Of a DNA stretch of 5,045 nucleotides, positions 1-5,045 are shown in pieces (the first letter of the stretch is position 1; every line of letters starts with the position of its first letter). This DNA is from an uncultured Clostridia bacterium (GTDB lineage: Bacteria; Bacillota; Clostridia; TANB77; CAG-508): NCBI GenBank assembly GCA_947630155.1, contig CANRGM010000065.1:1-5045 (forward strand), given 5' to 3'. The notes below the pieces were generated by a model. That model was not told the DNA's origin and made no database searches. It was given only the letters and a program-made list of their open reading frames with translations. The position numbers were made by a program, and so were the translations under genes.

Positions 1-1
1 C

Positions 2-343
2 TCAGCCGCAAGAGCTGGAATGCTTCACGACCTATTCCTTTACGACTGGAGATACAAAGAAAATGGACGAAAAGGACTACATGCATTCACTCACCCTAAA
101 ACTGCACTAAATAATGCAAAAGACCTTTTCCAACTATCAGATAAAGAACAAGATATAATTTTAAAACACATGTGGCCATTAACAATAAAATTACCCAAAT
201 ATTCAGAAAGCTATATAGTAACCCTAGTTGATAAGTATTGTGCAGTAAAGGAAAGTTTTAATTACTATCAAAAAACACTACTCTCAAAAAAGTTTTTAAG
301 AATAGCCTATTTATTTTTCAGTTTGTGTATAATAGTTGTATAA
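2..343 (+). CDS. HD-domain phosphohydrolase, C-terminal part (5' end outside window)
   Basis: This is the last 113 codons of a gene that began before the window; the frame is open from base 2, so the ATG at 20 is internal and not the start. The visible protein has the HD-superfamily layout: the metal-binding His-Asp pair in MLHD (residues 9-10 of the visible part), two further histidines in LHAFTH (27 and 31), a histidine in KHMWPL (56), and the distal aspartate in LVDKYCA (77). This pattern is typical of a short clostridial HD hydrolase family, whose members are thought to be metal-dependent phosphohydrolases; the substrate is unknown. The last 16 residues are strongly hydrophobic and could form a C-terminal membrane segment, but this was not tested. 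The gene converges on the DUF4363 gene and ends 9 bases before a hairpin terminator. Family assignment is confident; function is generic. Confidence 0.88.
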   Translation, partial: SAARAGMLHDLFLYDWRYKENGRKGLHAFTHPKTALNNAKDLFQLSDKEQDIILKHMWPLTIKLPKYSESYIVTLVDKYCAVKESFNYYQKTLLSKKFLRIAYLFFSLCIIVV

Positions 344-352
344 TTAATTATT

Positions 353-395
353 TTAGGAAGAAGGAATTTTATAAGTTTCCTTCTTCCTAACTTTT
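353..395 (+). terminator. Intrinsic terminator shared by convergent genes
   Basis: A perfect 14-bp inverted repeat (353-366 paired with 377-390) encloses a 10-base loop and is followed on the plus strand by CTTTT. It lies 9 bases after the HD gene stop and 12 bases beyond the end of the convergent DUF4363 gene. The T-run is better on the plus strand, so it mainly ends the HD transcript. It may also stop the opposing operon, where the stem is followed only by mixed A/T. Confidence 0.8.
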
Positions 396-402
396 AATTC
401 AA

Positions 403-792
403 CTAAAGAATGTTTATTGCACTCAAAGAATCTTTATCTTTAATAGACTTTAATAAAAATTTACACTTTTCTGCCTCTTCCATACTTTTATCATAATTTT
501 CTACCTTAATATTAGAACTAATTAAAACAAATTGCATTTCAATGCTATCAAGTAAATCATGTTCTATAAAACACGCCATACCATCATGCTTGCTATTCCA
601 TTTAGTTTGTATATCTTCTATATCCTTCTCTAAATCTTTAATATCAAAATTATCACTAAATATTTTCTCTTCAATTTTATCTAAATCCTTAGAAACACTC
701 TCAAAAAAATTTTTGATATAAGTTTGAGAAACTACATGTGCTATAACAATAGCTAACACAATAAAAACAACTATTAAAATTTCTTTCTTCAT
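403..792 (-). CDS. DUF4363 family membrane-anchored protein
   Basis: A 129-residue protein with one N-terminal hydrophobic segment (about residues 4-22) that should act as an uncleaved membrane anchor, followed by a charged, mostly helical domain (about 25-125). The length, the anchor, and the central W..KH....FIEH pattern (residues 65-78) with a following helix (DSIEMQF) match the DUF4363 family as I know it. The molecular function of that family is unknown. It lies 94 bases downstream of the DUF421 gene on the same strand, a pairing common in clostridia, so the two are probably cotranscribed and may act together at the membrane. The ATG at 792 has no adjacent Shine-Dalgarno; the nearest good one is about 30 bases upstream beyond a small hairpin. 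Family assignment is from recall of its pattern, not a search. Confidence 0.8.
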   Translation of the reverse strand: MKKEILIVVFIVLAIVIAHVVSQTYIKNFFESVSKDLDKIEEKIFSDNFDIKDLEKDIEDIQTKWNSKHDGMACFIEHDLLDSIEMQFVLISSNIKVENYDKSMEEAEKCKFLLKSIKDKDSLSAINIL

Positions 793-827
793 ATTTTTTA
801 TGATATATTAAATATCATGTACTCCTT
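793..827 (-). promoter_or_regulatory. Unusual translation leader of the DUF4363 gene: distant Shine-Dalgarno plus hairpin
   Basis: Reading the minus strand, a strong AAGGAG (827-822) is followed after 3 bases by an ATG (818-816) that opens only a six-codon frame (MIFNIS, stop at 800-798), out of frame with the gene. The same stretch is a perfect 7-bp inverted repeat (818-812 with 806-800, 5-base loop). Folding that hairpin out would reduce the distance from the Shine-Dalgarno to the real ATG at 792 from 29 to 10 bases. Either the hairpin brings the two sites together, or the mini-frame is translated and ribosomes re-initiate 5 bases after its stop. The stem has a single G-C pair and is weak, so this is an inference. 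Confidence 0.45.
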
Positions 828-886
828 CAAATATTTAGGTTTTCAAATAGATATACCCATAAACTAACTTTTTTAAATTTTTAATA

Positions 887-1561
887 TCAACTATTTTCCT
901 TTTTTTGACAAAAGAATTGCCCTTTGCCATCTATTGTTACTATTAATGCTTGTTCTGGTTTATAACCAAATTTATTAACCTGTGTTTTCAACCATTTGTA
1001 ATCTTTTCCCAAAATATCTAAATTATCATACATTATAACTCCATCTATTACTAAATCATAGGAAATGCCCTCATATTCAGGTTCAATATTAAAATCTTCA
1101 GGTATAGTATTTCTCTTATTAGGCTTTTGAATTACATTAATTTGCCCTCCTGTTTCCAAAATTGCATATTCTACATCTCCTAAATTCAATACATCTTTAT
1201 CTCTTAATCTTTCTTGTAATTCATTAATTGTGAATCTTTCTTTTCTCATTACTTTCTCATTAATTTTTCCTCTATATATTAATATCGAAGGTTTTCCAGA
1301 AATAAACTCTCTTACTTTAATACTTTTCATATTTCCTATTGATATCAGTAAATTCATAACAAGTAAACCCAAAATAGGCATTATTCCAGTTGTTATCGGA
1401 ATTCCACTATTACTTATTGGAGTTACAGCTAAATCAGCAATCATTATTGAAATAACAAGTTCAAAAGGCTGAAGTTGTCCAATTTCCCTTTTCCCCATTA
1501 ACCTCATAACAATTAAAACCACTATGTATATTATAATAGATCTAACAAATAATACTAACAT
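887..1561 (-). CDS. DUF421 (YetF-like) membrane protein
   Basis: A 224-residue protein of the DUF421/YetF family. The N-terminal third holds three hydrophobic segments (about 3-20, 33-50 and 56-76) with the hallmark stretch MGKREIGQLQPFEL (22-35) and IADLAVTPI (41-49). The soluble remainder contains the two paired family patterns: SGKPSILIYRGKI (88-100) with TINELQERLR (111-120) and DVEYAILETGGQINVI (129-144), then LVIDGVIMYDNL (170-181). Bacillus relatives are linked to spore or envelope functions, but no reaction is established. The frame extends 17 codons further to an ATG at 1612, but that ATG lacks a ribosome binding site, whereas the ATG at 1561 has AAGGAG six bases ahead and begins directly with the first membrane helix. 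It is the first gene of a likely operon with the DUF4363 gene and is divergent from the YvlD-like gene. Confidence 0.9.
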   Translation of the reverse strand: MLVLFVRSIIIYIVVLIVMRLMGKREIGQLQPFELVISIMIADLAVTPISNSGIPITTGIMPILGLLVMNLLISIGNMKSIKVREFISGKPSILIYRGKINEKVMRKERFTINELQERLRDKDVLNLGDVEYAILETGGQINVIQKPNKRNTIPEDFNIEPEYEGISYDLVIDGVIMYDNLDILGKDYKWLKTQVNKFGYKPEQALIVTIDGKGQFFCQKKENS

Positions 1562-1567
1562 AACTTT

Positions 1568-1573
1568 CTCCTT
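1568..1573 (-). promoter_or_regulatory. Ribosome binding site fixing the DUF421 start
   Basis: On the minus strand AAGGAG lies six bases before the ATG at 1561, an optimal spacing. The upstream in-frame ATG at 1612 has only A/T-rich sequence before it. This supports the shorter protein, without the charged 17-residue extension. Confidence 0.85.
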
Positions 1574-1665
1574 GAAATTTTTGAATTTTATTTTATTTTG
1601 CCAATTTTCCAAAAATTTTATTCATGTTTTAGCATAATAAAAAAAATTTCGTAAATAATAAAAAT

Positions 1666-1698
1666 GAATGTAATGTAAAAATTACTACATTCTTTTTT
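1666..1698 (+). promoter_or_regulatory. Terminator-like hairpin in the 5' leader of the YvlD-like gene
   Basis: GAATGTA (1666-1672) pairs with TACATTC (1686-1692), and GTAA (1675-1678) with TTAC (1682-1685), leaving a 2-base bulge and a 3-base loop, an 11-bp stem. It is followed at once by six T residues (1693-1698) and then, two bases later, by the AAGGAGG of the next gene. No plus-strand gene precedes it, so it is not an ordinary end-of-gene terminator. It could attenuate transcription of the holin-family gene or cap its mRNA as a stabilising 5' stem. A possible -10 box (AATAAT, 1654-1659) would put the transcript start close to the first base of the stem, but no convincing -35 is seen. Confidence 0.5.
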
Positions 1699-1700
1699 AT

Positions 1701-1707
1701 AAGGAGG
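1701..1707 (+). promoter_or_regulatory. Ribosome binding site of the YvlD-like gene
   Basis: A consensus AAGGAGG stands eight bases before the ATG at 1716. It identifies 1716 as the original start even though that frame closes after ten codons, and so exposes the frame disruption in this gene. Confidence 0.85.
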
Positions 1708-1715
1708 TTATTCAT

Positions 1716-2094
1716 ATGTCAGATAATCAAGTAAATACTCGGTTCTAATAGTGGAGCAAGTACAGTTTGGCAAATTGTTGGTAGATTAATAACTGCTGCA
1801 ATAGTTCTTGCAATTACTGCATTCTTCACTCCTGGTTTTACAATAAATAATATCTGGGCACTAGCAGCTGCTACAATTGTGCTTTCTGTAATAGATTATT
1901 TAATAACAAAGTTCACAGGACTACATGCAAGTTCTTTTGGTAAAGGATTTGTTGGTTTTGTTTTAGCTGCTGTTGTATTATATGTAACACAATATTTTGT
2001 TGCTGGTTATTCAATCTCTTGGATAGCAGCAATTATAGGTGCTTTGGTTTATGGAGTTGTTGATTACTTTTTACCAGGTGACCAAGAAATGTAA
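1716..2094 (+). pseudogene. Phage-holin-family (YvlD-like) membrane protein, frame disrupted near its start
   Basis: The start with a consensus ribosome binding site is the ATG at 1716, which reads MSDNQVNT-Arg-Phe and then meets TAA TAG (1746-1751). From 1741 the next frame is open to the stop at 2092-2094. Dropping one base near C1740 joins them into a 125-residue protein beginning MSDNQVNTGSNSGASTVW. The joined protein has four hydrophobic helices (about 18-37, 46-64, 76-94, 100-118) and the FFTPGFTINNIWAL and GALVYGVVDYFLPG patterns of the Phage_holin_4_2/YvlD family, which are small chromosomal membrane proteins of unknown role, not proven lysis holins. The body has no other damage and keeps normal codon use, so a recent mutation or a sequencing/assembly error is likelier than old decay. 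A GTG at 1879 could start only a truncated 71-residue form lacking helix 1 and most of helix 2. The disrupted frame contains CGG, an arginine codon that is rare in AT-rich genomes. Confidence 0.82.
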
Positions 2095-2123
2095 CCTTTG
2101 TGTTTTTGAAAAGGTACATTAGT

Positions 2124-2167
2124 AAAAATAACAAATCTTGAATGTAATTCAAGATTTGTTATTTTTT
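2124..2167. terminator. Strong bidirectional intrinsic terminator
   Basis: A perfect 20-bp stem (2124-2143 with 2147-2166) closes on a 3-base loop. The outer part is A-rich on the left and T-rich on the right, so both strands end in a T-run after a stable stem. It separates the convergent YvlD-like and UDPGP genes. The last codons and stop of the UDPGP gene (stop at 2161-2159) lie inside the right arm, an economical overlap of coding end and terminator. Confidence 0.9.
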
Positions 2168-3403
2168 CTTTAATTTTTGATTATATAATTTTGTTGCAGT
2201 TTCTGGACTATCATTTCCTTCTGCATTTTTTATTGGTGCAAACTCATCTTCTCTTTTTACTCTTAAAATACTCATTTCATTATAATAAGAAAAAGCATCA
2301 AAAATAAAAGATTCGAATTTATAAACATTTTTTCCTTCTGGTGTTATCAAATTTCCATTTTCATCTAAATAGTCTGATTTTTTTTCAGCAATATGATATG
2401 GTAATGTTTTTGTTGATAATTTCTCTAAAGCTTCTATATTATATAAGTGACTTAAAATATTTACATCACCATATACTAAATCACCATTAGAATCAGTTTC
2501 TTCAGACATTTCTTCTGGTAATTCAGAATATTCTATTATACTTGGTTTTCCATCAATTTTACAAAATACTCCAGCTCTTTCTTTAGGATTAATTTTCTTT
2601 ACTGATTTAGACGCAATTTTATTTCCTTCACTTATTGTAATTCCTAAAAGTAATGGATCTATTATCTTTAATAATATATTATCTACACCACCAACAAAAA
2701 TCCATTTAATATTTTTATTTTTCATATCTTCTAAAACTCCATCTTTAGCTAGAGATTTATATATACTTCCATTTCCATCAGATGCTTCTTTTATTAACTT
2801 ATCTTTTCCAATTAATAATTTACCATTTGTTGAAATTAATGGTGCTTTTCCTTGCATAAATAATTTTACTTTATTTTTAGGATATCCAAAATAATTATTA
2901 ACTTCTAGAAAAGCTAATGTTTGATTATTATTTTCTTCACTTGTCATTATATACCAAGGAATTACTACATTATATTTCTCATTTGCTTTTTGCAAAGATT
3001 CAACAATTATCTGAAATAAATATTTTTCACCATTATCCAAATTAACCTTAAAAGTTCCCTTTGGTCCACTATGTCCCAAACGAGTACCTTGCCCTCCAGC
3101 CATAGTTACAACAGCATATTCACCATTTCTAATAATATCTTCACCTATTTTTTTATACCTAATAAATTCCTCATCCTCTAATTTATTCATATCAATAGCC
3201 GAAATTTTTTCAATCTTTTTATCTCCAGTTTCAAAAGTCTTACTTAAATTATTATATAAATCAATCACTTGCTCAATATTCAAATTCAAAACTTGCTCTA
3301 TCAATCTATCCTTTTCATTCTCAGTTAATTTTCCCATCCAATCTACAACATGGTCTTGTTTAAATCTTTTTAAAATCTCAATTGCCTTCTCTTCTTTACT
3401 CAT
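2159..3403 (-). CDS. UDPGP-family nucleotidyltransferase (UDP-N-acetylhexosamine / UDP-sugar pyrophosphorylase type)
   Basis: A 414-residue soluble enzyme that should join UTP and a sugar 1-phosphate to give a UDP-sugar plus pyrophosphate, feeding envelope or polysaccharide synthesis. Motifs in order: the nucleotide-binding signature VVTMAGGQGTRLGHSGPKG (98-116), IPWYIMTS (148-155), the sugar-pocket stretch DGNGSIY (209-215), the metal-site VGGVDN (237-242), YKFESFIFDAF (361-371), and REDEFAPIKNAEGNDSPETA (384-403). The last two closely resemble eukaryotic UAP1-type UDP-GlcNAc/GalNAc pyrophosphorylases rather than bacterial GlmU or GalU. The preferred sugar (GlcNAc, GalNAc or glucose) cannot be settled here. 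The frame runs 14 codons further to an ATG at 3445, but that has no ribosome binding site; the ATG at 3403 has GAGG/AAAGG just upstream. It is a single-gene unit, convergent with the YvlD-like gene and divergent from spoIVA. Confidence 0.87.
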   Translation of the reverse strand: MSKEEKAIEILKRFKQDHVVDWMGKLTENEKDRLIEQVLNLNIEQVIDLYNNLSKTFETGDKKIEKISAIDMNKLEDEEFIRYKKIGEDIIRNGEYAVVTMAGGQGTRLGHSGPKGTFKVNLDNGEKYLFQIIVESLQKANEKYNVVIPWYIMTSEENNNQTLAFLEVNNYFGYPKNKVKLFMQGKAPLISTNGKLLIGKDKLIKEASDGNGSIYKSLAKDGVLEDMKNKNIKWIFVGGVDNILLKIIDPLLLGITISEGNKIASKSVKKINPKERAGVFCKIDGKPSIIEYSELPEEMSEETDSNGDLVYGDVNILSHLYNIEALEKLSTKTLPYHIAEKKSDYLDENGNLITPEGKNVYKFESFIFDAFSYYNEMSILRVKREDEFAPIKNAEGNDSPETATKLYNQKLKKK

Positions 3404-3407
3404 ATTT

Positions 3408-3419
3408 CCTCTTTCCTTT
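3408..3419 (-). promoter_or_regulatory. Ribosome binding site fixing the UDPGP start
   Basis: On the minus strand AAAGG and then AGAGG precede the ATG at 3403, with 11 and 4 intervening bases. The site is purine-rich but not the full consensus. The longer in-frame start at 3445 has no comparable site, so the 414-residue form is preferred. Confidence 0.65.
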
Positions 3420-3482
3420 AAAAAATTTTTTTCAAATCCTTCCATATTATATATGAAACAAATTCTTACTAAACATAGTATG

Positions 3483-3514
3483 ATTATATTAGCATAAATA
3501 TTTTTTTAAATCAA
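3483..3514 (-). promoter_or_regulatory. Probable sigma-A promoter of the UDPGP gene
   Basis: On the minus strand TTGATT (3514-3509) is followed after 17 bases by TAATAT (3491-3486), preceded by an extended -10 TG dinucleotide (3494-3493). An overlapping exact TATAAT (3488-3483) sits three bases further on. Transcription would start near 3479, giving an untranslated leader of about 75 bases before the ATG at 3403. AT-rich sequence makes chance matches likely, so confidence is moderate. Confidence 0.5.
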
Positions 3515-3575
3515 TATTTTGTTTTCATAATACATTTTTTTCGATTATTGTTTAACATTTTAAAATTGTAGAATA

Positions 3576-3734
3576 GTCAAAATCAATAGTTATGTAATGC
3601 AGTAAAATATATTAATATGCAGTGGAGTGCGCAGCTTGGCGCCCCCACCTAAAGTCTTTCTCTCAAACCCCAACGCCAGCAAACGAACGGAATATTAATA
3701 TATTTTACTGCATTACATAACTATTGATTTTGAC
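3576..3734. repeat. Perfect 43-bp inverted repeat around a GC-rich 73-base core
   Basis: Bases 3576-3618 are an exact reverse complement of 3692-3734, with no mismatch in 43 bp; pairing stops at 3575/3735 outside and 3619/3691 inside. The arms hold 8 G/C of 43 (19%), whereas the 73-base core holds 43 G/C of 73 (59%), unlike anything else in the window. Each arm carries TTGATTTTGAC at its outer edge, reading outward, a -35-like sequence. No flanking target-site duplication is obvious, and there is no room for a transposase. It lies between divergent promoters, so it is not an end-of-gene terminator. Possible readings are a small MITE-like non-autonomous element, the gene of a structured RNA, or a site acted on by a recombinase. 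None is established. Confidence 0.85.
3622..3648. other. GC-rich hairpin inside the core of the inverted repeat
   Basis: Within the core, GTGG (3622-3625) can pair with CCAC (3645-3648), and GCGC (3629-3632) with GCGC (3639-3642), around a 6-base AGCTTG loop and a small asymmetric internal loop. A competing pairing joins TGGCG (3637-3641) to CGCCA (3674-3678). The rest of the core is C-rich on the plus strand and not obviously structured. The hairpin would sit at the tip of the long stem if the element is extruded or transcribed. Confidence 0.5.
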
Positions 3735-3763
3735 GGCTTCCCATAAAACCGCAGAAAAAATTA

Positions 3764-3793
3764 GTCATAAACCCCACCAAACCCTAATATAAA
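3764..3793 (+). promoter_or_regulatory. Possible sigma-E promoter of spoIVA
   Basis: In Bacillus subtilis spoIVA is made in the mother cell under sigma-E. Upstream of this gene GTCATAAA (3764-3771) matches 6 of 8 bases of the sigma-E -35 consensus GTCATATT. After a 14-base spacer, AATATAAA (3786-3793) matches 5 of 8 of CATACAAT. The start would fall near 3800, about 37 bases before the ATG. The spacer is unusually C-rich. The match is imperfect and rests partly on expectation from the gene's identity. Confidence 0.4.
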
Positions 3794-3836
3794 TTAATAA
3801 AGTTTAAATAGACAAACATTTAAGGAGGAATTATAA

Positions 3837-5045
3837 ATGGAAAATAATTTTAAACTATATGAAGATATTGCCAAACGTACAGATGGTGATATTTATGTTG
3901 GAGTAGTTGGTCCTGTGCGAACTGGTAAATCTACCTTTATAAAAAGATTTATGGATTTACTAGTAATACCAAACATTGATAATACATACAAACAAGAACG
4001 CGCAAGAGATGAACTTCCTCAAAGTGCTGGTGGTAGAACAATAATGACCACCGAACCTAAATTCATTCCAAATGAAGCAGTTGAAATAACAATAGGAAAC
4101 AACATATCACTAAAAACCAGACTTGTAGATTGTGTTGGATATCTTGTAAACAATGCAATTGGTTATTTAGAAGATGATATGCCTAGAATGGTAAAAACGC
4201 CATGGTCTGATGAAGAAATTCCATTTGAGCAAGCAGCTGAAATTGGTACAAAAAAAGTAATACAAGAACATTCCACAATAGGAATTTTAGTAACTACAGA
4301 TGGTAGTATTACAGACATTCCAAGAGAAGATTATATTGATGCAGAAGAAAGAGTTGTTCGTGAATTAAAAGAACTTAATAAACCATTTATAATTCTTCTT
4401 AATAGTGATTCTCCATATTCAGAATCAACTAAAAGTTTAGCTCGTAAATTAGAAGAAAAATATGAAACTTCTGTAATTCCTACAGATTGTTCTAATTTAG
4501 AGCTTGATGATATTAACAATATTTTCAGTAAAATTTTATATGAATTTCCTATAGAAAGAATAAATATTAACTTTCCAAAATGGGCTGACAGATTAGATGA
4601 AAATCATTGGCTAAAAAAAGAATTATTTGATGAAATAAAAGAATCATGTTCTAATGTTAGAATATTAAAAAATGTTGATAATACCATTAGTAAACTTCAA
4701 AATACAGATGTTATTTCTTCAAGTATTTTAAATGAAATTAAACTTGGAACTGGAGAAGTTAATATTACCATAAACTTGCATGATGAGTTATTTTATAAAA
4801 TTATTACCGAAATCTCTGGTGTTGAAATTTCAAATGAAGGTGATTTATTTGCAACAATTGCAGAGTTTTCTAAAACTAAAAAGGAATATGACAAAATTGC
4901 CTATGCTCTTGAAGAAGTTAAAGCAAAAGGCTATGGTATTGTAACACCTTCTATGGATGAACTTATTTTAGATGAACCTGAAATGGTAAAACAAGGCTCA
5001 AGATATGGCGTAAAACTAAAAGCTAAGGCTCCTTCTATCCACATG
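3837..5045 (+). CDS. spoIVA: Stage IV sporulation protein A, coat morphogenetic ATPase (3' end outside window)
   Basis: SpoIVA polymerises on the mother-cell face of the forespore membrane, using ATP, and forms the platform on which the spore coat assembles. Here 403 codons are present, open to the window edge; the Bacillus protein is about 492 residues, so roughly 90 C-terminal residues are missing. Visible motifs: Walker A GPVRTGKS (25-32, Lys31), the sensor-threonine region GGRTIMTTEPKF (65-76), Walker B LVDCVGY (96-102, Asp98), KVIQEHSTIGILVTTDG (140-156), and PFIILLNS (183-190) in place of the GTPase NKxD motif, consistent with an ATPase. The middle domain is more divergent, but ENHWLKKEL and DEPEMVKQGSRYGVKLKAKAPSIHM agree with the family. 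The ATG follows AAGGAGG (3822-3828) by eight bases. The gene stands alone here, divergent from UDPGP, and marks the organism as a spore former. Confidence 0.97.
   Translation, partial: MENNFKLYEDIAKRTDGDIYVGVVGPVRTGKSTFIKRFMDLLVIPNIDNTYKQERARDELPQSAGGRTIMTTEPKFIPNEAVEITIGNNISLKTRLVDCVGYLVNNAIGYLEDDMPRMVKTPWSDEEIPFEQAAEIGTKKVIQEHSTIGILVTTDGSITDIPREDYIDAEERVVRELKELNKPFIILLNSDSPYSESTKSLARKLEEKYETSVIPTDCSNLELDDINNIFSKILYEFPIERININFPKWADRLDENHWLKKELFDEIKESCSNVRILKNVDNTISKLQNTDVISSSILNEIKLGTGEVNITINLHDELFYKIITEISGVEISNEGDLFATIAEFSKTKKEYDKIAYALEEVKAKGYGIVTPSMDELILDEPEMVKQGSRYGVKLKAKAPSIHM

Larger units (their letters stand above)
3404..3836. other. 433-base divergent intergenic region
   Basis: The region between the UDPGP and spoIVA starts holds no convincing coding frame. 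Bases 3420-3575 are very AT-rich and carry the UDPGP promoter. Bases 3576-3734 are the long inverted repeat. Bases 3735-3800 are C-rich on the plus strand (including ACCCCACC and AAACCC) and contain the possible sigma-E promoter. Bases 3801-3836 are the spoIVA leader with its ribosome binding site. Confidence 0.7.

Noticed and set aside
1230..1472. Plus-strand 80-codon open frame opposite the DUF421 gene
   Set aside because: It is antisense to a well-supported gene with clear family motifs, has no ribosome binding site, and its hydrophobic composition mirrors the membrane helices on the other strand.
1879..2094. GTG 1879 as the true start of the YvlD-like gene
   Set aside because: No ribosome binding site precedes it, and it would cut into the second membrane helix. 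The family-like sequence continues upstream in the same frame to 1741, and a consensus site precedes the ATG at 1716.
3576..3734. Integron attC site
   Set aside because: The long stem and asymmetric tip are superficially similar, but the conserved RYYYAAC and GTTRRRY boxes are absent, the arms are perfectly paired without extrahelical bases, and no integrase or cassette is nearby.
3576..3734. Rho-independent terminator
   Set aside because: The 73-base loop is far too large, there is no T-run after either arm, and both flanking genes are transcribed away from it.
3769..3788. Telomere-like or G-quadruplex tract (AAACCCTAA and CCCCACC upstream of spoIVA)
   Set aside because: Only two or three short C-runs occur and no tandem unit repeats, so a repeat array or four-run quadruplex is not supported.
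4331..4519. Minus-strand 62-codon open frame inside spoIVA
   Set aside because: It lies wholly antisense within spoIVA, resembles no family I know, and has no ribosome binding site.
1..5045. CRISPR array, tRNA or rRNA gene, or insertion sequence with transposase
   Set aside because: No regularly spaced direct repeats, cloverleaf or rRNA-like segments, or transposase motifs were seen on either strand.

Overview
The window is AT-rich chromosomal DNA from an endospore-forming, low-GC Gram-positive bacterium, most likely a member of the Clostridia. The evidence is a clear spoIVA (sporulation only), strong AAGGAG-type ribosome binding sites, A/T-ending codons, a DUF421-DUF4363 gene pair of the kind common in clostridia, and a small YvlD-like membrane protein. 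No plasmid, phage or resistance genes are visible. Species cannot be named from this sequence alone.

Layout from left to right. (1) The 3' end of an HD-domain phosphohydrolase gene (+), closed by a hairpin shared with the convergent gene. (2) A two-gene minus-strand operon: a DUF421 membrane protein (887-1561) followed by a DUF4363 membrane-anchored protein (403-792). The second gene has an unusual leader in which a small hairpin lies between Shine-Dalgarno and start codon. (3) Divergent from it, a phage-holin-family (YvlD-like) four-helix membrane protein (1716-2094, +). Its good start codon and its body lie in different frames because of one extra base near 1740. (4) A strong bidirectional terminator (2124-2167), then a convergent eukaryote-like UDPGP-family nucleotidyltransferase (2159-3403, -). 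(5) A 433-base divergent intergenic region. It carries a sigma-A-like promoter for the UDPGP gene, a perfect 43-bp inverted repeat around a GC-rich 73-base core (3576-3734), and a possible sigma-E promoter. (6) spoIVA (3837 to the window end, +), the ATPase that builds the spore coat basement layer, cut off after 403 codons.

The genes do not form one pathway. Two starts were moved inward from the longest reading frames because the internal ATGs have ribosome binding sites: DUF421 at 1561 and UDPGP at 3403. The least explained structure is the inverted-repeat element upstream of spoIVA: its arms are perfectly complementary and about 19% GC, while its core is about 59% GC and can fold on its own. 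It may be a small non-autonomous mobile element, a structured RNA or a recombination site. The sequence alone does not decide between these.
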